NCBI GenBank assembly: GCA_046530735.1
Contig: JBHEQV010000002.1
Coordinates: 199,117-263,116 of the forward strand
DNA length: 64,000 bases
Reading direction: 5' to 3'
Origin: Arsenophonus sp046530735
GTDB lineage: Bacteria > Pseudomonadota > Gammaproteobacteria > Enterobacterales > Enterobacteriaceae
Both the position numbers and the translations under genes were made by a program. The notes below the pieces were generated by a model. The model searched no databases. It was not told where the DNA came from and worked only from the letters and a program-made list of their open reading frames with translations. The first letter of the stretch is position 1. Each line of letters opens with the position of its first letter. Positions 19,700 to 29,775 of the stretch are shown one piece after another.

Positions 19700-20330
19700 A
19701 ATTCACTTTATATATTTTTATCTTAACTATTTATTGCAAATAACGTTATCAGAGCAAATGTTATATCGCAATCAGGTAGAATATTCCTCCAATTCAAGAG
19801 TTTTAACATTTCATTATCAGCTAATAAAATATTTACTTGATGAAAATCAAGATGAACAAATACTTTTTTACTAGTTTAGGTTGCTGTGCATGTTGAGAGA
19901 ATTGATGTAAACTTATTAAGTAGGTGATAGGTTACGTGAGTTAATAATGCTATTAGTAATTAACTAAATACTATTGAGTTGAAGTGATTAACCAGATAAT
20001 TGATATAATGTAATGATGCAAGTATCCCATTTAATGGTTGATATAATTCAGGGAAGGAATAGAGTTTATAAGTAGCTAATTTATCTTCTATTTATTCTAA
20101 TAGTCACCCAATAATTATTGGGTCCAAATACCTTTTAGGGTAGAAATAAGCTAAGTAAGTTAGCGCAATATTTTTACGCTTATTTTTCTACAAAACGGAT
20201 AATAAATTTAATATTTTCAGTTGATTCAACAGAAAAACTTCTACTAAAAGGGTCTTGATAATGCTTTAAGTCGCAATTTATTGCATGTTATTGCTGAACT
20301 TTTTTATAAAATTACTATAATAAGTATTTC
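19700..20330 (-). pseudogene. thiK: thiK fossil (thiamine kinase)
   Basis: The minus strand from 19860 to 19745 reads KVFVHLDFHQVNILLAD followed by EMLKLLNWRNILPDCDI. This aligns with the E. coli ThiK catalytic segment LSPLHMDVHAGNLVH and LKLIDWEYAGDGDI, including the HxDxxxxN and D-W motifs in order (DW has become NW). Upstream lies a LISLHQFSQH segment like the family's LLYYLHQQP. Several stops and frameshifts separate the blocks. E. coli order is lpoB-thiK-nagZ-ycfP-ndh, so the fossil sits where expected, directly after lpoB; no nagZ or ycfP trace was found. Confidence 0.7.
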
Positions 20331-20334
20331 TTTT

Positions 20335-20904
20335 TTATTCAATGCGATTTGATCCTGACCAGAGGATCTCACCCGTTTGTGCTGCCATTAATTGCATTTT
20401 AATTTCACTTTGTTGTTGATTACCAGAAATCACTGAATATAGGACATAATCAGCTTGCACATAACGCGCTAATCCAATGGATTTACTTCGCGTAACTAAA
20501 CTATCTTCTTGGGATAAGCCAAGCGCTTTACGTGCATTTACCACTACATCTTGCGGAACTAATTTAAATACATGTTGGTTATTAACTGCATTAATAATAT
20601 CATCGATTGATTGAATTGATATATTGGTATTATTTTTGATTGAATCAATCAATAAAACCTTGCCTGATTCAACCCCCTTCGCTTGTACCAATTGATTGGC
20701 TAAAGGAATAATTGCTGTTAACCAATTAATTGTTTTTATTTTTGGTAATTGCGGTACAGTATTATCTGGAGATGTTGATATTATTGATTGCTCGCTAGGT
20801 TTATCTGGCTTAATTATAACAACGGGTACGTGTTTTTTATTTGTTATCGATGAGCAGCCAACTAATGTAAATATTACAACAATAAGTTGAAAAATACGTC
20901 TCAT
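20335..20904 (-). CDS. lpoB: LpoB, outer-membrane lipoprotein activator of PBP1B
   Basis: Outer-membrane lipoprotein that reaches through the peptidoglycan to stimulate PBP1B (MrcB). It is 189 residues (E. coli 213). A signal peptide runs to residue 16 with lipobox LVGC and lipidated Cys17. A disordered Pro-rich linker follows (about 25-55), then the globular domain starting INWLTAIIPLANQLVQA and ending MAAQTGEILWSGSNRIE. AGGAG precedes the ATG by 8 bases. Its export needs LolCDE, also present here. The parallel PBP1A activator lpoA is a fossil at 47940-48250. Confidence 0.92.
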   Translation of the reverse strand: MRRIFQLIVVIFTLVGCSSITNKKHVPVVIIKPDKPSEQSIISTSPDNTVPQLPKIKTINWLTAIIPLANQLVQAKGVESGKVLLIDSIKNNTNISIQSIDDIINAVNNQHVFKLVPQDVVVNARKALGLSQEDSLVTRSKSIGLARYVQADYVLYSVISGNQQQSEIKMQLMAAQTGEILWSGSNRIE

Positions 20905-21049
20905 TTACTCTTCTCCTGTATACCTCAAATTTCAAGGTAAACTGAATAATAAAAACCTGCGCTAAATACCAATTTAAATTATTTAATTTTAACCAAAAAA
21001 ATATTTTTATCTTTAATGCTAAATTAAAGAAATACCAGTTTAAATTTAT

Positions 21050-21412
21050 CTATTCTTTTTTTTTTGTTGTTAATAACGCCCCTAAAGGATGACCTCCTAG
21101 TAAATGCATATGAATATGGAAAACTTCTTGACCAGAATGTTGGTTACAATTCATAATTAAACGGTATCCATCATCAGCAATGTTTTCTTGTTTTGCTATT
21201 TTTGCCGCGACCGTAATCATATGGCCTAACGTTTGTTCATGCTCAGGTTTTACGTCATTTATGGTTGAAATAAAAATATTAGGAATAATTAAAATATGGA
21301 CGGGTGCCTGTGGTTCTTTATCCCTAAATGCTGTTACTAAATTATCCTGATAAACAATATGAGCGAAAATTTCGCCTTGTATAATTTTACTAAAAATCGT
21401 TTCTTTTCCCAT
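21050..21412 (-). CDS. hinT: HinT, purine nucleoside phosphoramidase (HIT family)
   Basis: Histidine-triad hydrolase acting on AMP-linked phosphoramidates. It is 120 residues. The catalytic HIHMH is at 99-103 followed by LLGG, and the N-terminal IFSKIIQGEI and PVHILIIPN strands are present. E. coli HinT is 119 residues. In E. coli fhuE and ptsG lie between hinT and ycfH; here only 39 bases separate them, so both genes are cleanly gone. ycfL, between hinT and lpoB in E. coli, is also absent. Confidence 0.94.
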   Translation of the reverse strand: MGKETIFSKIIQGEIFAHIVYQDNLVTAFRDKEPQAPVHILIIPNIFISTINDVKPEHEQTLGHMITVAAKIAKQENIADDGYRLIMNCNQHSGQEVFHIHMHLLGGHPLGALLTTKKKE

Positions 21413-21451
21413 GATTTTATAAGTTAAATCTAATTTTAGTATGCAAGCTAT

Positions 21452-22237
21452 TTAATTATGTTCAATGGTTAAATGAAAAAGATCGCAAAAATTTTGTGTG
21501 GTAACTTGCGCAATTTCTTCAAGATCGACACCTTTTACTTTAGCTAAAAATTGTGCTATATAGCTTAGATAAGCGGGTTGATTTTCTTGTCCGCGATGGG
21601 GAACAGGAGCTAGATAAGGAGCATCAGTTTCAATCAAAATACGATCTAAGGGTACTATACGTGCAGCCTGACGGATTTGTTCAGCATTATGAAATGTCAG
21701 TATACCGGAAAATGAGATATAAAGCCCTAAATCTAATAATGTTTTAACCATCTGTTCATCCTCCGTAAAACAGTGTAAAACTCCACCGCAATCACCAACC
21801 TGCTCTTCTTTTAATATGGTTAAAGTGTCTTCCTGGGCTTCTCGAGTATGAATAATGACAGGTTTATTTAATTGACAACCTATACGAATATGTTGGCGAA
21901 AAGATGTTTTTTGCAATTTAACATTCTCAATTTGGTAGTGAGAATCCAAACCAGTTTCACCTAATGCAACAACTTCGCTGCCTGAGGCTAAATATACAAG
22001 TTCATCAAAATCGTAACTTTCATTAATGTTAAGCGGATGAATGCCACATGAAAAGGCTACATTTTTGCGTAGACCAATCTGCTTTTTCATACTAATAAAA
22101 TCTGGTAGCGTTGTTGCGACAGCCAGCATATACTTTACCTCATTATCCGCCGCTTTTTCGATAACATCATCGATATCTTTATGTTTATTCTTATAATCTA
22201 AATAATTAAGATGACAGTGTGAATCAACTAAAAACAT
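21452..22237 (-). CDS. ycfH: YcfH, TatD-family metal-dependent hydrolase
   Basis: TIM-barrel metal-dependent hydrolase of the TatD family, 261 residues (E. coli YcfH 265). Family motifs are FLVDSHCHL with His7 and His9, ALGETGLD with the metal-binding Glu, KPVIIHTREA, LHCFT and LIETDAPYLAP. Members have 3'-5' DNA exonuclease activity, and YcfH may also act on D-amino-acid tRNA or nucleic acids; its role is not settled. It directly follows holB (11-base gap) as in E. coli. Confidence 0.92.
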   Translation of the reverse strand: MFLVDSHCHLNYLDYKNKHKDIDDVIEKAADNEVKYMLAVATTLPDFISMKKQIGLRKNVAFSCGIHPLNINESYDFDELVYLASGSEVVALGETGLDSHYQIENVKLQKTSFRQHIRIGCQLNKPVIIHTREAQEDTLTILKEEQVGDCGGVLHCFTEDEQMVKTLLDLGLYISFSGILTFHNAEQIRQAARIVPLDRILIETDAPYLAPVPHRGQENQPAYLSYIAQFLAKVKGVDLEEIAQVTTQNFCDLFHLTIEHN

Positions 22238-22248
22238 AATAAACTCTT

Positions 22249-23238
22249 TTAATTATGGTAATTAAGTATGTTTTGCCAGTTAATTAACTGAGATGTCAAT
22301 TGTAATTCCTGATTCAGTCCCATCACTGACATTAATTGATAACGGCAATTTTTCCATTCAGTAGCGCTTTTTAATAAGCTGTCAACAGAGTTTATAGCAG
22401 CTAATTTAGTAATTAATGATAATTGATCCTGATTAATACAATAATTACCTGCATGTTGTTGATATTTTACTGCATCCAACAATAAGCTTATCAGCCAGCT
22501 AATTCGACAGCCAGAGTCTGGCTGGTCCAATTCAGGTAACCAACTTAAAATTGTCTTTGTTGATAAATATTGCATTAATGATTGGCAAAATTGCTTTCTT
22601 TTTAGCCAATTATCTGACTGTAACAGTGTTAAAGCGGCAAGAGGCGCCCCCGCATTCAATTTTATTGCTGTTTTAATATCAACTAACGCTAGCGATATTT
22701 TTTGTTTTTGTAACCAAGAAATTGCGCTCTTTTGCTCTGGCGCTGAAAGGTAATAATAAAAACATCTACTACGTAACGTAGCTAGCAATGCAGCTGGATC
22801 GAAGGATTCTAAAAAAAAATAGGTATTGTCTGTTGGTTCTTCTAAAGTTTTCAATAATGCGTTGCTAGCCGCTTCTGTTAGTGCTTCAACCTCAGAAAAC
22901 CAAATAACTTTCGGCCAACTTTGCTGTGTATGGTTAACTAAAACCTCAGTTAAGCAACGGATATTTTCAATACGTATTGTATTTTTACCCTTTTTAACGC
23001 TAATTTTATGCCAGTCTGGATGTGTTCCAGCTGTCATCAATTGACAGCTACGACAACTACCACAACTTTTCATATCTACTGGCTGTTGACACATTAGCCA
23101 ACGGCTAATAGCATAAATAAGTGAATCACTTCCCATTCCAGCATTGGCATGCAATAGTAATGCATGATGTCCTTGATTCTTCTTATGAAGAGCAATTATC
23201 TGTCTATATGCATAATTTAACCATGGATACCAGTTCAT
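22249..23238 (-). CDS. holB: HolB, DNA polymerase III delta-prime subunit
   Basis: Rigid stator of the clamp loader, 329 residues (E. coli 334). The zinc-binding cysteines are at 50, 59, 62 and 65, as in E. coli. The degenerate P-loop (NAGMGSDSL) is normal for delta-prime, which does not hydrolyse ATP. NALLKTLEEP and LLATLRSRC, including the SRC motif, are intact. The middle and C-terminal parts are more diverged. The stop of tmk lies 1 base before its ATG, so the two are probably co-translated. Essential for replication. Confidence 0.94.
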   Translation of the reverse strand: MNWYPWLNYAYRQIIALHKKNQGHHALLLHANAGMGSDSLIYAISRWLMCQQPVDMKSCGSCRSCQLMTAGTHPDWHKISVKKGKNTIRIENIRCLTEVLVNHTQQSWPKVIWFSEVEALTEAASNALLKTLEEPTDNTYFFLESFDPAALLATLRSRCFYYYLSAPEQKSAISWLQKQKISLALVDIKTAIKLNAGAPLAALTLLQSDNWLKRKQFCQSLMQYLSTKTILSWLPELDQPDSGCRISWLISLLLDAVKYQQHAGNYCINQDQLSLITKLAAINSVDSLLKSATEWKNCRYQLMSVMGLNQELQLTSQLINWQNILNYHN

Positions 23239-23239
23239 T

Positions 23240-23875
23240 CTACTTGCCTTTATCTGCTAACCAATTTGATAATTCTTGGCAAATGATTTTTTGCATTTCT
23301 TTTAAAGACTGGTTAGCATCAATTGTGATAATTGTATCATCTTCTGTTGCTAATTCAAGATAGCGCTGGCGAGTTCGTTTAAAAAAGTCCAATGACTCTT
23401 TTTCAATCCGATCTAGTTTACTACGATCACGTGCTCGTTGCAAGCCAATACTGGGTTCTATATCAAGATATAGTGTTAGATCAGGTCGAAAGTCATTTAA
23501 TATAGTATTACGTAATACTTGCATTAATTCAGCGGAAAGCCCACGTCCTCCGCCTTGATATGCTTGTGATGAGAGATCATGTCGATCACCAATGACCCAT
23601 CTTCCCTTTGCAATAGCGGGTTTGATAACATTTTCAATTAATTGAATACGGGCAGCATAAAGCATTAATAATTCTGCTTTATTGGTGATTTTTTCCTCGG
23701 AAATACCATTTTTAATTAATTGACGCAATTTCTCTGCTAATGGGGTTCCGCCTGGCTCACGGGTAAAATCAATCTCAGTTATTCCTACTTTAGTGAGTGT
23801 TTCTACAATTGTTTTTATCGCAGTAGTTTTTCCTGCACCTTCAAGACCTTCAATAACTATATAACAACTTTTCAT
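23240..23875 (-). CDS. tmk: Tmk, thymidylate kinase
   Basis: Phosphorylates dTMP to dTDP. It is 211 residues (E. coli 213). The P-loop GLEGAGKTT is at residues 10-18. FTREPGGTPLAEKLR is present, then the DR(H/Y) motif IGDRHDLSSQAYQGGGR, and a lid typical of the bacterial type II enzymes. Its start overlaps the mltG stop by one base (TAATG) and its stop is 1 base from holB, forming a tight mltG-tmk-holB-ycfH unit. Confidence 0.95.
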   Translation of the reverse strand: MKSCYIVIEGLEGAGKTTAIKTIVETLTKVGITEIDFTREPGGTPLAEKLRQLIKNGISEEKITNKAELLMLYAARIQLIENVIKPAIAKGRWVIGDRHDLSSQAYQGGGRGLSAELMQVLRNTILNDFRPDLTLYLDIEPSIGLQRARDRSKLDRIEKESLDFFKRTRQRYLELATEDDTIITIDANQSLKEMQKIICQELSNWLADKGK

Positions 23876-24882
23876 TAATTTTTATCTTTTATCTGACGAT
23901 AATTTTTAACTGCCTGATTATGATCATTAAAATTGGTAGTAAAAGTATGCCCACCATTACCTGTTGCAACAAAATAAAAATAGTTAGTTTTATCAGGATG
24001 AGCCGCGGCTTTAATTGAAGCTCTACTAGGCATAGCAATTGGGGAAGGTGGCAAACCAACAATCAAATAAGTGTTATAAGGGCTTAGCTTATCTATATCA
24101 TTACGATATAGCATACCACGGTATTTATCACCTAAACCATATATAACAGTAGGATCTGTTTGCAATCGCATTTTTTTCTTTAATCGATTAATAAATACCG
24201 ATGCCACTTTAGGTCTCTCTATATCAATACCAGTTTCTTTTTCAATAATTGAAGCCATAATTAACATTTCATATGGTGTTTTATATGGTAAATTTGACGC
24301 CCGTCCTTGCCATTCATATTTAAGAGTCGTTATCATTCTCTGATGGGCACGCTTTAATATGTCAATATCACTTACTTCTGCTGTATAATAGTAAGTGTCT
24401 GGATAAAACCATCCTTCTAGTGATTGACCAGAAGGTAATCCTATCTGCTGTGCTAGTTTATCGGTAGTCTGCCTTAAATAAGGTGCTTTATGTAATACTT
24501 TTTCCCAATCTTCGAAACGAGAGCCTTCAATAAACAGTAAGCTAAATTGTGCTTCTTTACCAGCAAAAAATATTTTTAACATTGCCCTCAATGTTATGCC
24601 AGGATTTAATCGATATGTACCTATTTTAAATTGCGCTAATGATGGCTCTAATCTCAGTAACCATTGAAATTTATTCGGCGATTTTATTATTTTCTGCTCT
24701 GTTAACAATGATTCTAATCCTGCTCGCCCTGTTCCTGCAGGTAAAGTAAAAATTGTTGTTTTATGAATATTAATAGTCGTGTCAGCGTAGTTTTGTATCT
24801 GACAGTAAAATATATAGAGAATACAGGCAATTAACATTAATAAAAAAATAATTAACCATAATATGCGTTTTGCATACTTCAT
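23875..24882 (-). CDS. mltG: MltG, endolytic murein transglycosylase
   Basis: Inner-membrane lytic transglycosylase thought to release growing glycan strands. It is 335 residues (E. coli 340). One N-terminal transmembrane helix (about 7-28) is followed by a LysM-like region and the YceG catalytic domain. The catalytic Glu is Glu214 in ASIIEKETG, followed by RPKVASVFINRL and LQTDPTVIYG. It follows pabC by 45 bases, as in E. coli. Confidence 0.94.
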   Translation of the reverse strand: MKYAKRILWLIIFLLMLIACILYIFYCQIQNYADTTINIHKTTIFTLPAGTGRAGLESLLTEQKIIKSPNKFQWLLRLEPSLAQFKIGTYRLNPGITLRAMLKIFFAGKEAQFSLLFIEGSRFEDWEKVLHKAPYLRQTTDKLAQQIGLPSGQSLEGWFYPDTYYYTAEVSDIDILKRAHQRMITTLKYEWQGRASNLPYKTPYEMLIMASIIEKETGIDIERPKVASVFINRLKKKMRLQTDPTVIYGLGDKYRGMLYRNDIDKLSPYNTYLIVGLPPSPIAMPSRASIKAAAHPDKTNYFYFVATGNGGHTFTTNFNDHNQAVKNYRQIKDKN

Positions 24883-24927
24883 TTAATATTAATATTCCTA
24901 ATATTATACTATAAAATTAATCTAATA

Positions 24928-25763
24928 TTAATTTAACTTAAAACAATATGGCAAAAGAAAATTGAATAATTCACGCGAATAATAATGTAATACGGATTGC
25001 TTTGACTGAGTTAAAATACGATTAATTGATAATATAGGCATTAAAGAATTAGTAATGATCAGCTCATCGCTATACGCCAATATGTTAAGATTGTCGCTGA
25101 TATAAAAAAGTTCATAATCAGTATCAAATAAACTCGCAATAACCTGTTTGCGCATTACACCTTCAACACCAGCATGATTTAGATTTGGTGTATAAATTTT
25201 TTTTCCTTTACGTAAAAAAATATTCCCTGCACAGCATCCAATCAATATGCCATTAGTATCCGTCACAATAGCTTCATCAACATTCAATGATTTAATTTGT
25301 TGTTTTATCAATACTTGCTCTAAGCGATTTAAATGTTTAATGCCAGCCAAATAACAATTGTTATTTACAGGTATTTTACTTATTGTTAAATCAATACCTG
25401 TTTTCTGTTGTTTTAAATAAATAACTGGATAATCAGTTAATAAAATAATAACGGTTGCTTTGTTGAGTCCAGGTATATTATACCTTGCCCACCTTCGCCA
25501 CGACTAATAATAACTTTAATAACTGCTAAATCTTTTTTATTAAATTGCGCTATCTGATTTACATCAGTAGCCAATTTTTGCCAATCTGGAGTAGGTAAAA
25601 GTAATTGTTTAACCCCCTTTTCTAAGCGAGAAAGGTGATGGGATAATAAGGCTGGCTGATGTCCAACTACACGAATTGTTGTAAAACAGCCATCACCAAA
25701 TTGAACAGCTCTATCCATTACAGAAATATTAGCTCGCTGTTCACCATTAATCCAACATATCAT
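24928..25763 (-). pseudogene. pabC: pabC, aminodeoxychorismate lyase, broken by one frameshift
   Basis: PabC makes 4-aminobenzoate for folate. The first part (25763-25437) reads from MICWINGEQ through DRAVQFGDGCFTT to QPLLFY and a stop. The second part reads, without stops, from TVIILLTDYPVIY through LAGIKHLNRLEQ, carrying the catalytic Lys, to the normal C-terminus. The frames meet at an A-run at 25459-25461, where one lost base explains everything. All other PabC landmarks are present, so the gene is either newly dead or carries a sequencing error. Total length matches the E. coli enzyme (269 residues). Confidence 0.88.
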
Positions 25764-25894
25764 AGCATTAACTTTTCAATTAAATTGAATATCTACAATT
25801 TATTCCAATAGTTTATTGGAAATTCGCTATTTTATCAAAAAAAAAGCTTCATCTTAACTTAGATTAACGCCTTTTTATAAAAACCATGAATTAA

Positions 25895-25998
25895 TTTTTT
25901 TACAAAAGTTATAAATCATTTGTACTGTTAAAATTAAAAGAATTGTGCAATATTAATTGCATATTTTCAACTCTACATCTATTTTCAGAGATTATTAA
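25895..25998 (-). pseudogene. fabF: fabF fossil, 3' fragment
   Basis: The minus strand reads VENMQLILHNSFNFNSTND, aligning with the last residues of E. coli FabF, including the CNSFGFGGTNGS motif. It lies next to pabC, where E. coli fabF ends. The 5' part of the same gene is at 29775-30427. The missing central part has been replaced by dead insertion sequences. Confidence 0.78.
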
Positions 25999-27405
25999 AG
26001 TAAATCTGGTTTATAGTGTTCAGGCAATGTTCTAATCTGATGCTTCATAAATCTATTCTCCATCATTAAATTTGACGTTATTACCACCAAGAATCAGAAC
26101 ATCAAATACTCTTAGCCGCAGTTTCAGCTTTTCTTAGCAGAAAAAAGAAGCTTAAATACCATTTAAATGGTTATTTTCTTGAACTACAATGCTTCGCGAA
26201 TTTGCTTCATAGTCTCACTCACTGTTACAAAACCCAATTCAATTGGATTTTTATTATTACTTTATGCTAATTGTTCTGACGAGAAGTTATAAAGTGCTAA
26301 CCGTTTTTCTCAATTTTTCTTTACCTTCTTCATCGCTGCAGGATATTCGTTGAAACCATTGTTAATAAAACATTAAAGGTTTTGTTAGTAAAATCGAAAC
26401 TCTTTGATAGTCAGGCATCTCGAATCTCACCTTTAACTTTCGATGCTGAATGTCTTTTGAGAATAAAAGTAGCATACCAGCTGTTTTGTATACCAAATAG
26501 CATTGATGCTGCGTCTCTAGGAATATCTTTATCATTGCATTTCAAAACTAAGGGTACTCCAATTCACTGTAACAAACCTGAAAGATACAGTTAAGCTACG
26601 CGCTCGTAGTCTACTTGAGAAGTTAGGTCTAGTTTAGTTTTGATTTTCGATAACTATCTTTGATCACAATTCAGCTCCTTACCATCTATGATATGTCACT
26701 GATAATGAGTAGCAAGAAAAGGCAATCAGCTTGCCTGACAGGTCGGCTTATGCTTTTAGCTAAGAAATAAACGTAACGCATATCGCTTAAATTACATGGC
26801 CGTCATTGTCTAGCTCTTTAAATCATTCCAGTTTCTGTTTGATTATGGTGCTTGCTAAGAGAGAAGAACCCCATTCGCTTTTTCATAGAAAATTGCTCCA
26901 AGAGCTTCGTGAAAATCACAGGTGGAGATGTTTTACAGGTATAAAATGATGGGTAGTAACTTTTTGACGATTTTGCACGCCTTAGATAAGGTGGCAGTAA
27001 GGAGTTGTTGAAGTATATTTCATTGTCGCCGATTGGATCCCTTTTAACTTTAGGGACCTTAATTTCAATATGACAACACTAGTCTGATGCTGATGGTTTT
27101 GGGTAGCAAATAACCGTTGTAGTCGATGTTTATGCAGCTGTTGACAAGGAGGCATTAAGCATCTTGTTTTAAGTAATGGTTCAAGATACGCAGAAATAGC
27201 AGTGCTATCATCTACTTGGCGCAATTACGAATAAGTTTATGCAAGGGAATATCATGTAATATCTGGTTTTACGAATACTTAGTATCCTAGACTTTTCATA
27301 GCATATCATCTTTCTATTGTTGAAATCATTTATAAAATCAATCAGCAGGATACGCCACACCATCTCCAAAAGCCAGTACACTAGAAATAAGCATAACTTA
27401 TTATT
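25998..27405 (-). mobile_element. Decayed IS256-type insertion sequence (copy 5)
   Basis: Minus-strand copy about 1.4 kb long, abutting the 3' fabF fragment. Its 5' part still holds an open stretch (27208-27408) seen in related form at 47674-47877. The transposase C-terminal block near 26200-26350 is broken by stops. It faces copy 6 in inverted orientation across an IS91-like remnant. Confidence 0.78.
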
Positions 27406-27429
27406 CATTAATAAGGGCTAAAATAAATT

Positions 27430-28245
27430 TTTTGAAAAGTATGGTAAAAGTATTAACTTCCATGGACACATGTTTATTTGTTGAGTGAATGTTTGCTTGT
27501 AGTAGTTGTGTCATGGGTGTTTCTCTCTTACTTCTATACTTCTTCTGAAGTCCCCATAACCGCTTTTTTGCCAAAATTCTAAATTAAAAATCTGTAGTTC
27601 ATATGGCTTCAAAACTACTGAACAATGGTTAGCATAGCAGATTCATGTTTTTCTTAACTACAACTTGTAAACATTACTTTTACTATGCTAATTTCTTTAG
27701 CCTTTTCAATAATAATTAGCCTATACTCAATGCTCTGTTTCGTACTGGAGGGTGGGCCGTATTATTCTGCAGTAAATACATGAAAATAGGATATTGAAGT
27801 TGGTATCTTGTGTATATTTGTATACTTATAATCGATAATTCAATCAATGTCTGCCTATTTATCTATTCATGACTTGTAGCGGCATTAGACATTGAATATG
27901 CTGTATTACATTGATCTCTTTCTTAAAAAAATAGTGGTTAGAAATCTGCGAAGGCGCTGTCATCAGCCTTTTATCTCAGAGCTATAACCTAATAAATATC
28001 AATACTCTTATTGGTCTTAGTATCCGAACCAGGAAGGTAGTGGTGGCGGTTACCTGAGGCCACAAGTGCAGATGTTACTTGTACTTTGATAAAAAGATGA
28101 AAGTGGGCGCGCATAGCATAAATACCTCGGTTCTACCTTAACCCTGATAATCCACCTCAAAACTGCAGAATTATCATGGATGGTAGAATTATATATCATT
28201 ACCATGACTACCAGACTATGTAGTATTGGAAGTAGGAATTATTCT
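27430..28245 (+). mobile_element. Decayed IS91-like element (copy 2)
   Basis: About 800 bases collinear with 16690-17420 on the same strand, sharing blocks such as the GATAATTCAATCAAT sequence near 27833. It lacks the C-terminal transposase part seen in copy 1. It is enclosed by two IS256-type copies in opposite orientation, the whole stack lying inside the former fabF. Confidence 0.6.
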
Positions 28246-29615
28246 CATTTATTTTATATTGGGTTTTAGAAATGACATGATATCATACTGATTTATTTAG
28301 TCAATTATTTCAACAACATAGCTATGATATTCCATAAAAAGTTTATCTAGACTTAATCTGCTAAATCAGATATTACCATAATCTATTTCATTAATTATCC
28401 GTAATTCTGCTAGGAAGCTGATAGCACCGTTATTGAGATATAGCTCAAAACCATGATGTTGCAACAAGATACTCAATACCGCTTTATCAATGAGGTCTTA
28501 TGCCGTCGACCGTAATCGTTATTTGCCATAATGAACAATATAAACTGCTATTGGCGATGTTGAGATTAAAGTTTTTAAGATCAGGAATCGTAACGGCAAC
28601 AATACCCTTCAATAGTTTGTTTCATCATATTATCTAAAACGTGCAAAATCAGCAAAAAGTTGCTACCATGACTGGTAGCTGTTAGGTATATCTATTTACC
28701 TGTGATTTTTGCGAAGCTCTAGAGAGAATCCTGATAAAAAGTACATATTCTCTCTGGATCACCCATTAGCAGACTAAAACAACAATGGCTTAAAGAACGC
28801 AGTCAATAAGTGCCCTACCTGATTAAGTGATACGCGCTACCTTTATTTATTATCTAAAAGCATAATACGTTCTGTGTCAGGTAAGCTGATCGCCTTTGCT
28901 TGCGTAATTATTGGTGGCACTGTATGGGCGTAATGAGCTAGTTTTGCTCGAAGATGTTTATCGAAAGTCAGAAGAGAGCTGGGTTTAATTTCAAATATCT
29001 ATTTGACAGATAGCTTAATCATATCCCTTAAGATTGCTACGAAAAACGGTCCCCTTAGTTTTTAATACAATGGTAAAAAATATTTCCAGGAGCGCAGCAC
29101 CAATATTGTTGGGTGCATAAAATAGCTTATGTGTTGGTTTCATTCTCAATAGGTATTCAAGCAAAAGTTAAGATTAAGGTACAGGAAGCCCTCTTTACCA
29201 GAGAGCTGAAAGCCTCTGATAAAACCCTTGATGTTTTGTTGAAAAGGTTTTTAAAGAAGTATTCTGCAGCTATGAAGATGCTGAAAAAATCGAGAAGAAC
29301 TTCTAGCATTCTACGACTTCTCATGAGCGCACTGGACATCATAAGAACGCCGAATCTGATTAAAAACAACTTTTGTGATAGTAAAGCTATGAAGGCGACA
29401 TATGAAAGCATTGTGATTTGGAAACAATCCTTTAATGGTATTAAAGCTGGGTTTCTGTCTGTTCAAAAAAGCTAGAACAGTTTAAGTGAATTTTATTTAC
29501 TGACCGATTTGATATAAACAAGGTTTAATTTAAGGATAGAGAGCAGATTTACTAAGAATTAGAATGGAACGTACCTTGCTCCATACATCAGATTTACTAA
29601 TAATTCTTCTGTCTA
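28245..29615 (+). mobile_element. Decayed IS256-type insertion sequence (copy 6)
   Basis: Plus-strand copy. The region 29113-29475 is open but shows only the eroded transposase C-terminus: a MKMLKKSRRTSSILRLL block, then an IRTPNLIKNNFCDSKA block that corresponds to RTTNPIEST and what follows in intact members. The upstream half has stops in all frames. Confidence 0.78.
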
Positions 29616-29619
29616 CATT

Positions 29620-29775
29620 CATCAGGTCTATCGATCAAGTTATCTTTGTATTTATTCTATTGGCGAATTAGACGGGATTATCCATAGTTCTCTATAAGTA
29701 ATGAATTTATCAGCAATCATACTTTTAGTTATTACCTATTCAGTGCAGTTGTATCCAGCGTCATTGGCTTACTTG
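29620..29775. repeat. Dispersed repeat D, copy 1
   Basis: About 150 bases similar to 55845-55990 in the same orientation, including the CTATAAGTAATGAATT block. It sits between an IS256-type copy and the fabF 5' fragment. Its family was not recognised. Confidence 0.5.

Noticed and set aside
22249..23238. Degenerate Walker A in HolB read as a sign of decay
   Set aside because: Delta-prime subunits naturally lack a functional P-loop; the zinc cysteines and SRC motif are intact.
29157..29411. An 84-codon open frame on the minus strand
   Set aside because: It is antisense to the plus-strand remnant of an IS256-type transposase C-terminus, which explains its open length.
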